Shown here piece by piece: positions 8,993-17,437 of a DNA stretch of 64,000 nt. This DNA comes from an uncultured Bacteroidales bacterium (GTDB taxonomy: Bacteria > Bacteroidota > Bacteroidia > Bacteroidales > Muribaculaceae): assembly GCA_946412245.1 (NCBI GenBank), contig CAMKGM010000002.1, positions 1 to 64,000 of the forward strand. Reading direction: 5' to 3'. Position numbers and translations under genes: made by a program. The notes beneath the pieces are model-generated. The model made no database searches. It had not been told where the DNA came from and saw nothing but the letters and a program-made list of their open reading frames with translations. How positions within the stretch are numbered: the stretch's first letter is position 1; each line of letters begins with the position of its first letter.

Positions 8993-9250
8993 TTAGATTT
9001 CCCGCGAAGCGGCAAAAAGTACATCGCGACAATGCAAAATAACCGTCATCGCCTCATAGTCGATGCGCTGGTTGCTAACCCCGGCGGGCATCTTCACCTC
9101 GATGAGGTTGCCGCCCGACTCCTGCAGCTTTTGCTGTTTATCGGACCAGAACAGGTGCGACGACTGCTGTTCCTCCTCGCGCGAGCAGTTCTTGCAGCCG
9201 GTGGTGGCGGTGAGTAGTGCCACACACGCCAGTATCAATGTCTTTTTCAT
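8993..9250 (-). pseudogene. Truncated 5' fragment of a NUC-type endonuclease lipoprotein gene
   Basis: NLIEVKMPAGVSNQRIDYEAMTV matches DLMEVKIPSGVSNRRIDYEAMTV of the 2104-2997 gene, then homology stops at ~9048; upstream promoter region also conserved. Confidence 0.85.
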
Positions 9251-9411
9251 CTCGATTGCTCTAGTTTTGCGTAAAAGTACAAAAAATCCTTCAACTAGAA
9301 TAGCAAAACCATTATTAAAAACTTAATTAGCCCCTGCCACCACTGTGCCAAGGGCTAACGATTCTTGAGCATTCAGTGTCACCAACAGTTATGCTCATCA
9401 AACCACCAGCA

Positions 9412-10257
9412 TTATTTATCAGCTGATAGAACAAGTCTGAAACCAATGTCTTTTATAAAACTTGAATAAGGTTCACGACCGTTACGACTGTTTACAAAGA
9501 AATCTTTGTAATAAGTGTTTAACTCCACTTCTCTGTCGCCTTTTGATGACCATGTTATGAAAGAACTACCATCATCCCACGAACCACCACGAACCACACG
9601 TTTCATTCCACTTGCTGGGCCTTGCGGATTGGTTTCTGGCGTAGGCTCTTCACCAAATGTCTCAAACCAATCGTTGCACCACTCCCTCACGTTGCCACTC
9701 ATGTCGTAAATGCCCAATTCATTCGGTTCCTTTTTAGCCACAGCATGAGGAATGTCATTACTGTTTCTAAAATGCCAAGCGACATCATTGATGCTGTCAC
9801 TACCCGCAAAAACATAGCCTTTACTCTTTTTGCCTCCTCGAGCGGCATATTCCCATTCGGCTTCGGTGGGCAAGCGGAATTTATAACCGGTCATATCGTT
9901 GAGTTTGGAGATGAATTCTTGGCACTCATCCCAAGTTACATTATGGACGGGTAAATCTGCACCGATTTCTTTACTAGGGTTGTTGCCCATAACAAGTTCC
10001 CACAGTTTTTGCGTGACTTCAGTCTTTCCAATCTTGTAACTGGACAGGGTAACGGGGTGTTTAATATCAACGGTGTCGCCCATCATGAATTGCCCACCTT
10101 CCACTTCCACCATTTCAAATGGAACACCATTAATTGTAAATGTGTTGCCCTCAACTTTTACATCTTGTGAAGAATTGTTGCCATTCACATCTTTTTTACA
10201 TGAGCAAAAGATGGCTGCAAAAGCCAAAAATGCAATAAATAAACCACTTTTTTTCAT
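9412..10257 (-). CDS. SUMF1/formylglycine-generating-enzyme-like lipoprotein
   Basis: VEGGQFMMGDT, EVTQKLWELVMG, RLPTEAEWEYAARGG, MSGNVREWCNDW, RVVRGGSWDD. Confidence 0.9.
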   Translation of the reverse strand: MKKSGLFIAFLAFAAIFCSCKKDVNGNNSSQDVKVEGNTFTINGVPFEMVEVEGGQFMMGDTVDIKHPVTLSSYKIGKTEVTQKLWELVMGNNPSKEIGADLPVHNVTWDECQEFISKLNDMTGYKFRLPTEAEWEYAARGGKKSKGYVFAGSDSINDVAWHFRNSNDIPHAVAKKEPNELGIYDMSGNVREWCNDWFETFGEEPTPETNPQGPASGMKRVVRGGSWDDGSSFITWSSKGDREVELNTYYKDFFVNSRNGREPYSSFIKDIGFRLVLSADK

Positions 10258-10294
10258 TTTGGATATTTGTTATTAATAATGTTTTTTAATATAA

Positions 10295-11680
10295 CTATTC
10301 TGAACGTCTAAATAAACCGCTCATGCCAGAGATTCCGCTAATCTTGAGGCGACCGCCATCACGCTCAATATAAATCCTTTCACCCAAGAAGTCGTATGCT
10401 GAGTAAGAGGTTCCATCAAGAGCCAAGACCTCTGAAACGAAATAGCATTGGGCGGCTTTATTGTACGACCAACGCATAGTAACCCCCCATTTACCATAGT
10501 CATGTTGGCCGATGTATGTCACTTTTCCTCCTGACTCAAAATAATATGTGCCACTACCACTACCGAATCCACTGGTGTAGGCCTTGTTTGTCAGTTCGCT
10601 AGGGTAAACGATTTTGAGCTCCTGAAGCATTTCTTCTGCCTTCTTGTTACCATTTTTTGCCGCCATTTCCATGTATTTGTAACTCTCGTCAATGTTGTTG
10701 TCCTCATATGACATCATAGCAAGATTATAAGCGGCCATATCGTGACCCTCATTGGCAGCTTTGAGGAACCATTGTCGCGCTTGATCATCGTCTTCTTTAA
10801 TACCTAGCTCTTCATTGCCTGTGAGATAGAAAACACCTTTGATGAATTGTGCATGTGGAATGCCTTTAGCGATACCTTTTTCCACTAATTGTTCCAGATC
10901 CTTGAATTGCTTCTTTTCAATGTAGTTGTTTGCGATGTATCTCAAGGCATCGTTCTTGTTTTCTTTGCTTGATTTCGGGTTATTCATTGCTTGTGTCGCC
11001 CAGTATATAAACTTCTCATCGTCTTTTTTCGTGTCGTGATAGATTGACGCAAGATAGAGTTGGGCATCGCTATTACCCAACTTGCCACCTTTCTCTAGAT
11101 AGGGGATAGCTTTCTCGTCATCATTATCATTGAGTGTGTATGCCATGCCAATGTGGGTGTAGGCATTGCCCGCGATTTCCTTGTCTTTGCCTTTGGCGGC
11201 TTTTTCCATCCATTTGAAAAATTCTGACCGATCTTTTGTCACCCGACAGTAGTCGGCATATTCGAAAATGTATTGTTGAATCTCAGTTTCGGCGGCTTTT
11301 TTCAACCAATATTTTGCCGAGTCACTGTCCTGCTTCCACATTAATTGGCCTAATAGATTCATTGCTTTTGGCATCTCCTTTTGAGCAGCGACACGGAGCA
11401 CACGGCTAATGCCGCTTTTGTCATTGTGCTTACTGTACCAGTCATAGATACGTGTAAAAGCGGCAGTGTCTCCACGTTCAACCATCTTGTTCAGCATTTC
11501 TACCGCCTTGGCGTTGTCGCCTTTGGCGAAGGCCTTGTCAACATCGGCCATTGAGAACCCTGTGAAAATGAGGAAATAAACTAACAGCACCAGTGCTATC
11601 GCAATTACTCCGCCAGCAATCAGTTTTTGCTTTGATGTCATAGCAATCAGCTTTTCTTTCATTTTTTCAATTAAATTCAT
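10295..11680 (-). CDS. SEL1-like repeat / TPR membrane-anchored protein
   Basis: Repeated A...W..KAA..G...A.Y.L..MY units; N-terminal TM helix. Confidence 0.85.
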   Translation of the reverse strand: MNLIEKMKEKLIAMTSKQKLIAGGVIAIALVLLVYFLIFTGFSMADVDKAFAKGDNAKAVEMLNKMVERGDTAAFTRIYDWYSKHNDKSGISRVLRVAAQKEMPKAMNLLGQLMWKQDSDSAKYWLKKAAETEIQQYIFEYADYCRVTKDRSEFFKWMEKAAKGKDKEIAGNAYTHIGMAYTLNDNDDEKAIPYLEKGGKLGNSDAQLYLASIYHDTKKDDEKFIYWATQAMNNPKSSKENKNDALRYIANNYIEKKQFKDLEQLVEKGIAKGIPHAQFIKGVFYLTGNEELGIKEDDDQARQWFLKAANEGHDMAAYNLAMMSYEDNNIDESYKYMEMAAKNGNKKAEEMLQELKIVYPSELTNKAYTSGFGSGSGTYYFESGGKVTYIGQHDYGKWGVTMRWSYNKAAQCYFVSEVLALDGTSYSAYDFLGERIYIERDGGRLKISGISGMSGLFRRSE

Positions 11681-12214
11681 AGTTCAATATAGTTGGTCAA
11701 TTAGTCCAAATGGGACAATAATGGGACAAAAAAAGCGTGGAAGTCTGTATTTGTTACTCGTCCCACGTTCTGAGGCTCTTGCATTGCCCTTGGTAGTTAA
11801 ACGAGCAACGCAGAAGCCCACGCATGAATATGATTATCACACAACCTTCATAACGGCTATGGGAATTTATCACATCCCACATAGTACATCTACCGTTGCT
11901 TCGCTCTTGACCACAATTTGAAACTTGCAAGATTTCAGAACGTCAAGCACGAAACGTCAAGTAAACGCCATTCTTATGTCTAAACTCAGTTAGCCTTCTT
12001 TGAGTCGAACTGAATCACCACAAAGATAGGCACTTTTTTTGAAAAATACAAATTTTAACACTGGTTTTTCCAGTTCTTTTTCACGCCCATCTTCAGTTTT
12101 GATTCATGTCGAATCAATATAATTATGTGTGTTTCGCATTTCATCCACCTCGTTTAGCACTTATCTTTGCCCATGCGCACCCGCGCAAAGCGCTCTTTGA
12201 TAATTCTTGCTTCC

Positions 12215-12316
12215 ACGAATGCGGTACAATTCAGAACGACAGCAGTACGATAATACATCGAAAGTGGTACAATAAACCACGACTGCGGTACAATCATCTC
12301 CTCCACCTTGTACGGT
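12215..12316. repeat. Helically phased GTAC repeat array
   Basis: GYRGTACRAT at 12221, 12242, 12264, 12285 plus degenerate copy; GTAC cores at 12224, 12245, 12267, 12288, 12310; CGA 5 bp upstream of each of the four good copies. Confidence 0.85.
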
Positions 12317-12334
12317 CGTCATCCATGACGACCG
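12313..12334. promoter_or_regulatory. 22-bp palindrome CGGTCGTCAT-cc-ATGACGACCG
   Basis: Perfect 10-bp arms; related imperfect hairpin GGTCGTCA-cagg-TGGCGACC at 12391-12410. Confidence 0.75.
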
Positions 12335-12440
12335 CCACAATAAAAGAGATTATTCTATTGTAATACAAAGGATTACTAACCCGCTACTGCGGTCGTCACA
12401 GGTGGCGACCCAACAACGATGCACCATGCAAGTCTACATT

Positions 12441-12509
12441 TTCCCAAGTTTCCCGGTTTTCCCAACCTTCCCAGCCTTCCCAAAAGATTCAGCTTTCCCA
12501 CCCATCCCA
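12441..12509. repeat. 9-bp phased TTCCC/GGGAA array
   Basis: CCC at 12443, 12452, 12461, 12470, 12479, (12488 lost), 12497, 12506. Confidence 0.85.
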
Positions 12510-12527
12510 AATGTTTCCCAATTGACA

Positions 12528-12598
12528 ACTGACAACTGAAAACTGAAGACTGATAACTGATAACTGAAGACTGATAACTGGAGACTGACAACTGACTG
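12528..12598. repeat. 7-bp phased ACTGNNN array
   Basis: ACTG at 12528, 12535, 12542, 12549, 12556, 12563, 12570, 12577, 12584, 12591. Confidence 0.95.
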
Positions 12599-12599
12599 T

Positions 12600-13463
12600 T
12601 CAGTGGGTCCAGTGGTCGGGGTCGGCGTGGCTTTCGAGGGGGGCCTCGACGTTATCGGGGAGGGATGAGAAGAAGTCGAGGCCTGTGCGACGCTCGACCT
12701 CATCGACGGTCACGGCACGCTTCTTGAACGAACCACTCACCGGTTCGTTGGGGTAGATGAAGCCGATGGCGCGGCCCTGCGTGGGGGCGTACACTACCTT
12801 GTAGAACGCCTCGGGCACTGCCACATTGTTATCGGGCCCGATGCGCTTCGTTGACTTGCCCATGATAGGTCCTGTGGCAATGATGAGGCGCTTGTCGCGC
12901 TTGCCCCAGCGGTGAATTTTCTCCTCGAGCAGTCGCCATGCGCCGCCGTTCAGGTCATGGTCTTGCGGACACATATTGGTCATGTAGAAACACTGCCGCA
13001 TGGCCGCGGGACTCCACTTCATGTCCATGGCGGGTGCCATGTGTCCGCGATCGTAGCCCGAGCCGCGATAGGACCATCGTTCAGGGCTATGGCGACTCTC
13101 GGGGTCCTTGTCGTAGTCGTAGTTTTTGCGACGCTCAGCGCCGGGGCTGTCGGATATGGTGACCTCGGTCTCGGTGAGTTCGTAGATGACGCAGTTGGGT
13201 ATGCGCAGTTCTTTATTGAAGTATACCGTCATCGACTCGCGGCTAATCACCTCATTGCTTACGCCCTTAGGCACAGCTACATAGAGCAATGAATTGGCGA
13301 CCGCCGTCGGGGCCTTGCCCGAGATGAGTGGCACGGGTTGCAGATTGCGTTGCACACGTTCAACCTTAGTCTTGCGGCGCTGTCGGCGCTTGTTCTTGCG
13401 GGCATCGGCCACCGCCGTACCCAACAGCAAAGCCACCAAGATAAATATGAATGTCCGTTTCAT
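12600..13463 (-). CDS. DNA/RNA non-specific endonuclease, secreted (no lipobox)
   Basis: GYDRGHMAPAMDMKWS, NMCPQDHDLNGGAW, GLDFFSSLPD; signal peptide without Cys. Confidence 0.9.
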   Translation of the reverse strand: MKRTFIFILVALLLGTAVADARKNKRRQRRKTKVERVQRNLQPVPLISGKAPTAVANSLLYVAVPKGVSNEVISRESMTVYFNKELRIPNCVIYELTETEVTISDSPGAERRKNYDYDKDPESRHSPERWSYRGSGYDRGHMAPAMDMKWSPAAMRQCFYMTNMCPQDHDLNGGAWRLLEEKIHRWGKRDKRLIIATGPIMGKSTKRIGPDNNVAVPEAFYKVVYAPTQGRAIGFIYPNEPVSGSFKKRAVTVDEVERRTGLDFFSSLPDNVEAPLESHADPDHWTH

Positions 13464-13520
13464 TTTCAGTAGTCTTTATTTAATCTGTGGGTGTTCTCTA
13501 TCAAAAACAGTGCCATTTTT

Positions 13521-14393
13521 TCATCGGTTAGTCCACTGCAGCAGGTTGCAACGCGCTTCGGCCTGATTCTCAATGTCATCGGGGAGCGAAGAAAAGAAGT
13601 CGAGGCCCGTGAGGCGCTCGACGTCATCGACCGTCACGGCGTAGTCCTTGAGTTTGCCGCCCGATGAGCCGTTAGGATACACAAAGGCTGCGCATCGCAC
13701 CGGCCGGGCGCATGGGGCGATAATCACCTTGTAGAATCGTCGAGGCACCGCCACGCCGCTTGTAGGCAAGCGCTCCATGTCGGTGTCAGGCACCGGCCCG
13801 GTTACCACCACCAGCACGCTGTCGCGCACGGTCCATTCGCGCACCTTCTCTTCGAGTTTAGCCCAGCCGCCCTGGTTCAGGCGTTTGTCTTGCGGACACA
13901 CATTGGTCATCAAGAACGACTCTCGCATGGCATCTTCGCTCCATGCCATGTCGTGCGCCGGAGCCATGTGTCCGCGCTCGTAGCCGCTCAGCACATAGTC
14001 GTCGGGTTGAGCGCAGCCGGCCACAGTGGGGTCGGCCTCGAAGTGGTCGCTACGTTCAGCCGTGCCTTGCATCCGCTCGCGAGTGAGTGTGTAACTCACG
14101 CTGTTGGGCAAGTGAAGCGAGGCGTTGAAGTTCACGATGAATCCCGAGTAGGCAATCCGCTCGTTGCTCAAATGGGCCGATGCTATGACCTCTTGCAGGC
14201 CGGTTACCCGGGCAGGCGACATCGTCTTGTGCGCCGCCTCGTTGTCGCCGCACCCGCGGCATAGCAGTAGTAGCACGGCTGCCGCCATGCCCGCGCCCCA
14301 AAGCAGCAATGCCACCTTCCAGCGATTGCTACTCCACCACCGCTTCATGTTTTTCATCTCAGCATGCATATAAAATGAGGGTTTCATCTGCAA
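13521..14393 (-). CDS. DNA/RNA non-specific endonuclease, N-terminal TM anchor
   Basis: YERGHMAPAHDMAWS, NVCPQDKRLNQGGW, GLDFFSSLPD; TM helix WKVALLLWGAGMAAAVLLLLC. Confidence 0.9.
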   Translation of the reverse strand: MQMKPSFYMHAEMKNMKRWWSSNRWKVALLLWGAGMAAAVLLLLCRGCGDNEAAHKTMSPARVTGLQEVIASAHLSNERIAYSGFIVNFNASLHLPNSVSYTLTRERMQGTAERSDHFEADPTVAGCAQPDDYVLSGYERGHMAPAHDMAWSEDAMRESFLMTNVCPQDKRLNQGGWAKLEEKVREWTVRDSVLVVVTGPVPDTDMERLPTSGVAVPRRFYKVIIAPCARPVRCAAFVYPNGSSGGKLKDYAVTVDDVERLTGLDFFSSLPDDIENQAEARCNLLQWTNR

Positions 14394-14411
14394 AAATATA
14401 AAAAATATTAG

Positions 14412-14419
14412 TAACTTTG
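14412..14419 (+). promoter_or_regulatory. Bacteroidales-type -7 element (TAACTTTG) upstream of pepT
   Basis: TAnnTTTG consensus in intergenic region. Confidence 0.6.
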
Positions 14420-14492
14420 CCCTACGTTGTTAAAACGACTGCTCGCAGTTTCATTTTTTGACAATAATAAACCACTACATAATCACTTAACT

Positions 14493-15713
14493 ATGAAAAT
14501 GATTGACCGCTTTATCAACTATGTGAAGTTCGACACACAGAGCGACGAACTCACCAACCTCACTCCCTCAACTCCTGGCCAGATGACTTTTGCCAAGAGC
14601 CTTTGTGAAGAACTCCAGAATATGGGCCTGAGCAATATCACGCTCGACGAGAACGGATATCTGATGGCCACGCTGCCGTCGAACAGCAGCAAGAAGATTC
14701 CCACCCTGGGATTCATTGCCCATCTTGACACGGCTCCCGACATGAGCGGCCACAACGTGAACCCGCGCATAGTGCACTACGATGGCGGCACAATCACCCT
14801 CAACGAGGAGCAGAATGTTATTCTTGACCCCGAGCAGTTCCCCGAACTCAACGACCATGTGGGTCAGGACCTGATTATCACCGACGGCACAACACTGCTG
14901 GGCGCCGACGACAAAGCTGGCATCGCTGAGATTATCAGCGCAGTGGAGTATTTCCAGCAGCATCCCGAGATAGAGCATGGCGACATTCGCATCGCCTTCA
15001 ACCCCGACGAGGAAATCGGTATGGGCGCTCACCACTTCAATGTGGAGCAATTCGGAGCCGACTGGGCCTACACCATGGACGGCGGTGCCGTGGGCGAACT
15101 TGAATATGAGAACTTCAACGCCGCGTCGGCGCGCATCACCTTCAAGGGGCTGAATGTGCATCCCGGAGCAGCTAAGAACAAGATGATTAACTCCATTCGC
15201 GTCGCCAATCAGTTTGCCTCGATGCTCCCCCGCTGGGAGACCCCGGAGCACACCGAGGGCTACGAAGGCTTCTACCACCTGATAGGCATTGAGGGCAATG
15301 TGGAGAAAACTACCCTCACTTACATTATTCGCGACCATGACCGCGCACGCTTCGAGAGCCGCAAGCGCGAGATTGAGCACCTGGTGCACAAAATCAATGC
15401 CGAGTTCCCCGATTGCGCCACTGCCGAAATTAAGGACCAGTACTACAACATGCGCGAGAAAATCGAGCCTGTGATGCACATCATCGAGGTGGCCGAGAAA
15501 GCCATGAAGAATGCCGGTGTCACCCCCAAGGTGCAGCCCATTCGCGGCGGTACTGACGGTGCTCAACTCTCGTTCAAGGGTCTGCCTTGCCCCAATATTT
15601 TTGCCGGAGGCATGAACATGCACGGGCGCTACGAGTATGTGGCAGTGCAGTCGATGGAAAAGGCGATGATGACCATTGTCGAGATTTGCAAGATTGTGGC
15701 CGCTGAAGCCTGA
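14493..15713 (+). CDS. pepT: Peptidase T (tripeptide aminopeptidase, M20)
   Basis: [61 protein letters not shown] at 14493 preferred over ORF start 14427. Confidence 0.95.
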   Translation: MKMIDRFINYVKFDTQSDELTNLTPSTPGQMTFAKSLCEELQNMGLSNITLDENGYLMATLPSNSSKKIPTLGFIAHLDTAPDMSGHNVNPRIVHYDGGTITLNEEQNVILDPEQFPELNDHVGQDLIITDGTTLLGADDKAGIAEIISAVEYFQQHPEIEHGDIRIAFNPDEEIGMGAHHFNVEQFGADWAYTMDGGAVGELEYENFNAASARITFKGLNVHPGAAKNKMINSIRVANQFASMLPRWETPEHTEGYEGFYHLIGIEGNVEKTTLTYIIRDHDRARFESRKREIEHLVHKINAEFPDCATAEIKDQYYNMREKIEPVMHIIEVAEKAMKNAGVTPKVQPIRGGTDGAQLSFKGLPCPNIFAGGMNMHGRYEYVAVQSMEKAMMTIVEICKIVAAEA

Positions 15714-15770
15714 TTTGAGGGCAAAAAAAACACTCTCAAAAATCGTAAAAAGAAAAAAGTTTGCAAAAAA

Positions 15771-15802
15771 TTTGGTAGTTAACAAAATTGACACTACCTT
15801 TG
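15771..15802 (+). promoter_or_regulatory. Promoter of tRNA-Lys: TTTG (15771-15774) - 20 bp - TACCTTTG (15795-15802)
   Basis: Match to Bacteroidales -33/-7 consensus and spacing. Confidence 0.75.
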
Positions 15803-15820
15803 CAACGCTTTTTTAACGGA

Positions 15821-15896
15821 GATTCGCTAGCTCAGCAGGTAGAGCACAACACTTTTAATGTTGGGGTCGTGGGTTCGAGCCCCACGCGGATCACCA
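15821..15896 (+). tRNA. tRNA-Lys (TTT), CCA encoded
   Basis: Acceptor GATTCGC/GCGGATC, anticodon arm CAACA-CTTTTAA-TGTTG, T arm GTGGG-TTCGAGC-CCCAC, 3' CCA. Confidence 0.96.
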
Positions 15897-15902
15897 AGAC
15901 AG

Positions 15903-15936
15903 GCGGAAACCAATCACGGTTTCCGCTTTTCTTTTT
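15903..15936 (+). terminator. Rho-independent terminator after tRNA-Lys
   Basis: GCGGAAACC-aatcac-GGTTTCCGC followed by TTTTCTTTTT. Confidence 0.85.
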
Positions 15937-16098
15937 CCCGCCCCCAAAACATCTCTTGACAACTAATTTTCGGCTCCCTCATCAGCGCCTTCGCGCGCGC
16001 TCATTAATTAATGGTTCAAGGGAAAATTAGGTTCAGCGGAAAATTAGTGGGGGCAGGCATAAGCTGTGGGTTGGGGGAGAGGAGTGGGCACAAAAAAA

Positions 16099-16194
16099 GG
16101 GTTAGCGAACTACATCGCGCCGCATCAACCCACTGCCCTTGCTTCGGTCAAGACCTGGGGGATTCATGGGGAGCTGGCCGTGTAGGACTAACCC
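16099..16194 (-). ncRNA. ffs: Bacterial small signal recognition particle RNA (4.5S-like)
   Basis: Minus strand GGGTTAG...CCCAGGTCTTGACCGAAGCAAGGG...GCGATGTAGTTCGCTAACCC then TTTTTTT; CAGG/AGCA symmetric loop of helix 8; closing stem GGGTTAG/CTAACCC; TACCTTTG promoter just upstream. Confidence 0.85.
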
Positions 16195-16199
16195 GGGTG

Positions 16200-16207
16200 C
16201 AAAGGTA
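16200..16207 (-). promoter_or_regulatory. -7 element TACCTTTG of the SRP RNA gene
   Basis: caaaggta on + strand, ~6 bp upstream of the RNA 5' end. Confidence 0.7.
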
Positions 16208-16263
16208 GATATTTTTTTAATACCTACCAAATAAATTTTTTGTTTGCAGCCGGGCGTTGAGCT

Positions 16264-16917
16264 TCAGGCTATGGGCCGGTAACCTTTGTAGGCCGAGCTG
16301 ACTTTTGGTGGCACATGTGCGAGAATGAATTTGAGCACAAAGTCAAAGTCGGCGCCGTCGGCGTAAACTTGGTTGTGCTCGAATGTCTCGTTCACCTTGA
16401 TGACGTGTCTCCCGGGATTGGCCTTGACCGACTTGACGGAGTTGAAACTCGAGTACATCTCAGACCTTGCCGACGAAAGGATGCCGACACCCACGGTTGT
16501 CGGGTTGCGGCTCATCATGCCCGCCATCACGGTGAGAGCACTGATGATTTGCGATTTCTTGACTTGTTTGGGCATCTGCTTGTGCATGACACCCTGCTGA
16601 TCCATCTCGAAGAGAACGCAATACTTGCCCCCATTGATTAGGGCGTAGACATAGTAGCCAATTAATACTAACACCATGAAAACTAACAGGATGATTCCCA
16701 TGAATTTGCCGTTGTTAAGTGCCGATTCGGCGAAGTGTCCTGTGTCGCACGAGTCAAATAGCGTGGTGCATACCCACAAGCCAAAGAAAATCCAAAAGAA
16801 GATTTTGACCAGAAGTATGAGTATGGTAGGATTGGTGTAGAGATTCATCTCATACACCCACCTGTACTTGCCGTCTTGACCTAACGAGATTGCAGATTGA
16901 AATGGTTGTTGGGCCAT
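16264..16917 (-). CDS. Hypothetical membrane protein
   Basis: ORF with two TM segments, coding-like. Confidence 0.65.
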   Translation of the reverse strand: MAQQPFQSAISLGQDGKYRWVYEMNLYTNPTILILLVKIFFWIFFGLWVCTTLFDSCDTGHFAESALNNGKFMGIILLVFMVLVLIGYYVYALINGGKYCVLFEMDQQGVMHKQMPKQVKKSQIISALTVMAGMMSRNPTTVGVGILSSARSEMYSSFNSVKSVKANPGRHVIKVNETFEHNQVYADGADFDFVLKFILAHVPPKVSSAYKGYRPIA

Positions 16918-16951
16918 AGGGTAAGGATATAAAGTGAAAAAATGGTTCTAT

Positions 16952-17389
16952 TTAGAGGTCAGCGTAGGGCAGTTTGGTGAGCATCTCGCCAAACATATTA
17001 GCAGCATCCTTGAGTTTGCCGCCTACCATGGCGCGGAGCATGATGGGGAGGTCGAGCTGCAGTTGCGTTTGGCTGTCGGTGTTCTCCTCGTCGACCTCAG
17101 TGAGGTTGATGATGAGGTTGAATGCGACTGGCGACTGTGCTGCGCCAAACACGATTTTGTTAGGTTCAACGACTTCTTGAATGGCCATCTTGAGTGGTCC
17201 CATGGGCGACTCAACGCTGATGCCGTCGGGCTCAAACTTCACTTTGCGCATGTTCTCACGGGCTTCTTCGGGCATGCGGTCAAGGTTTTTCTCGATTTGC
17301 TCCTTGAAGAGCGAGGGGTTAGACAACTTGGCAAACACGATGCCTATGTTGCAATTGATACGGTTGATATTGCTTTTGTAGGTTTCCAT
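16952..17389 (-). CDS. SRPBCC-like (polyketide cyclase fold) protein
   Basis: Length and PNKIVFGAAQSPVAFNLIINL segment; upstream of pyrE as in other Bacteroidales. Confidence 0.65.
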   Translation of the reverse strand: METYKSNINRINCNIGIVFAKLSNPSLFKEQIEKNLDRMPEEARENMRKVKFEPDGISVESPMGPLKMAIQEVVEPNKIVFGAAQSPVAFNLIINLTEVDEENTDSQTQLQLDLPIMLRAMVGGKLKDAANMFGEMLTKLPYADL

Positions 17390-17437
17390 TGTGATGTTTC
17401 GGTAGAGGTGTTAAACAAGAGTTGTGTTAGCCCTGTT

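Noticed and set aside
12376-12703. ORFs SVSSYQSSVISYQSSVFSCQLS and SYQLSVFSFQLSV with GKAGKVGKTGKLGKM
   Set aside because: They are translations of the 7-bp and 9-bp arrays, not real proteins.
14568-15794. 408-aa antisense ORF over pepT
   Set aside because: PepT motifs on the plus strand are unambiguous; antisense product is His/Val-rich shadow translation.
16011-16208. 65-aa ORF MVQGKIRFSGKLVGAGISCGLG...
   Set aside because: Overlaps the SRP RNA gene on the opposite strand; no independent coding evidence.
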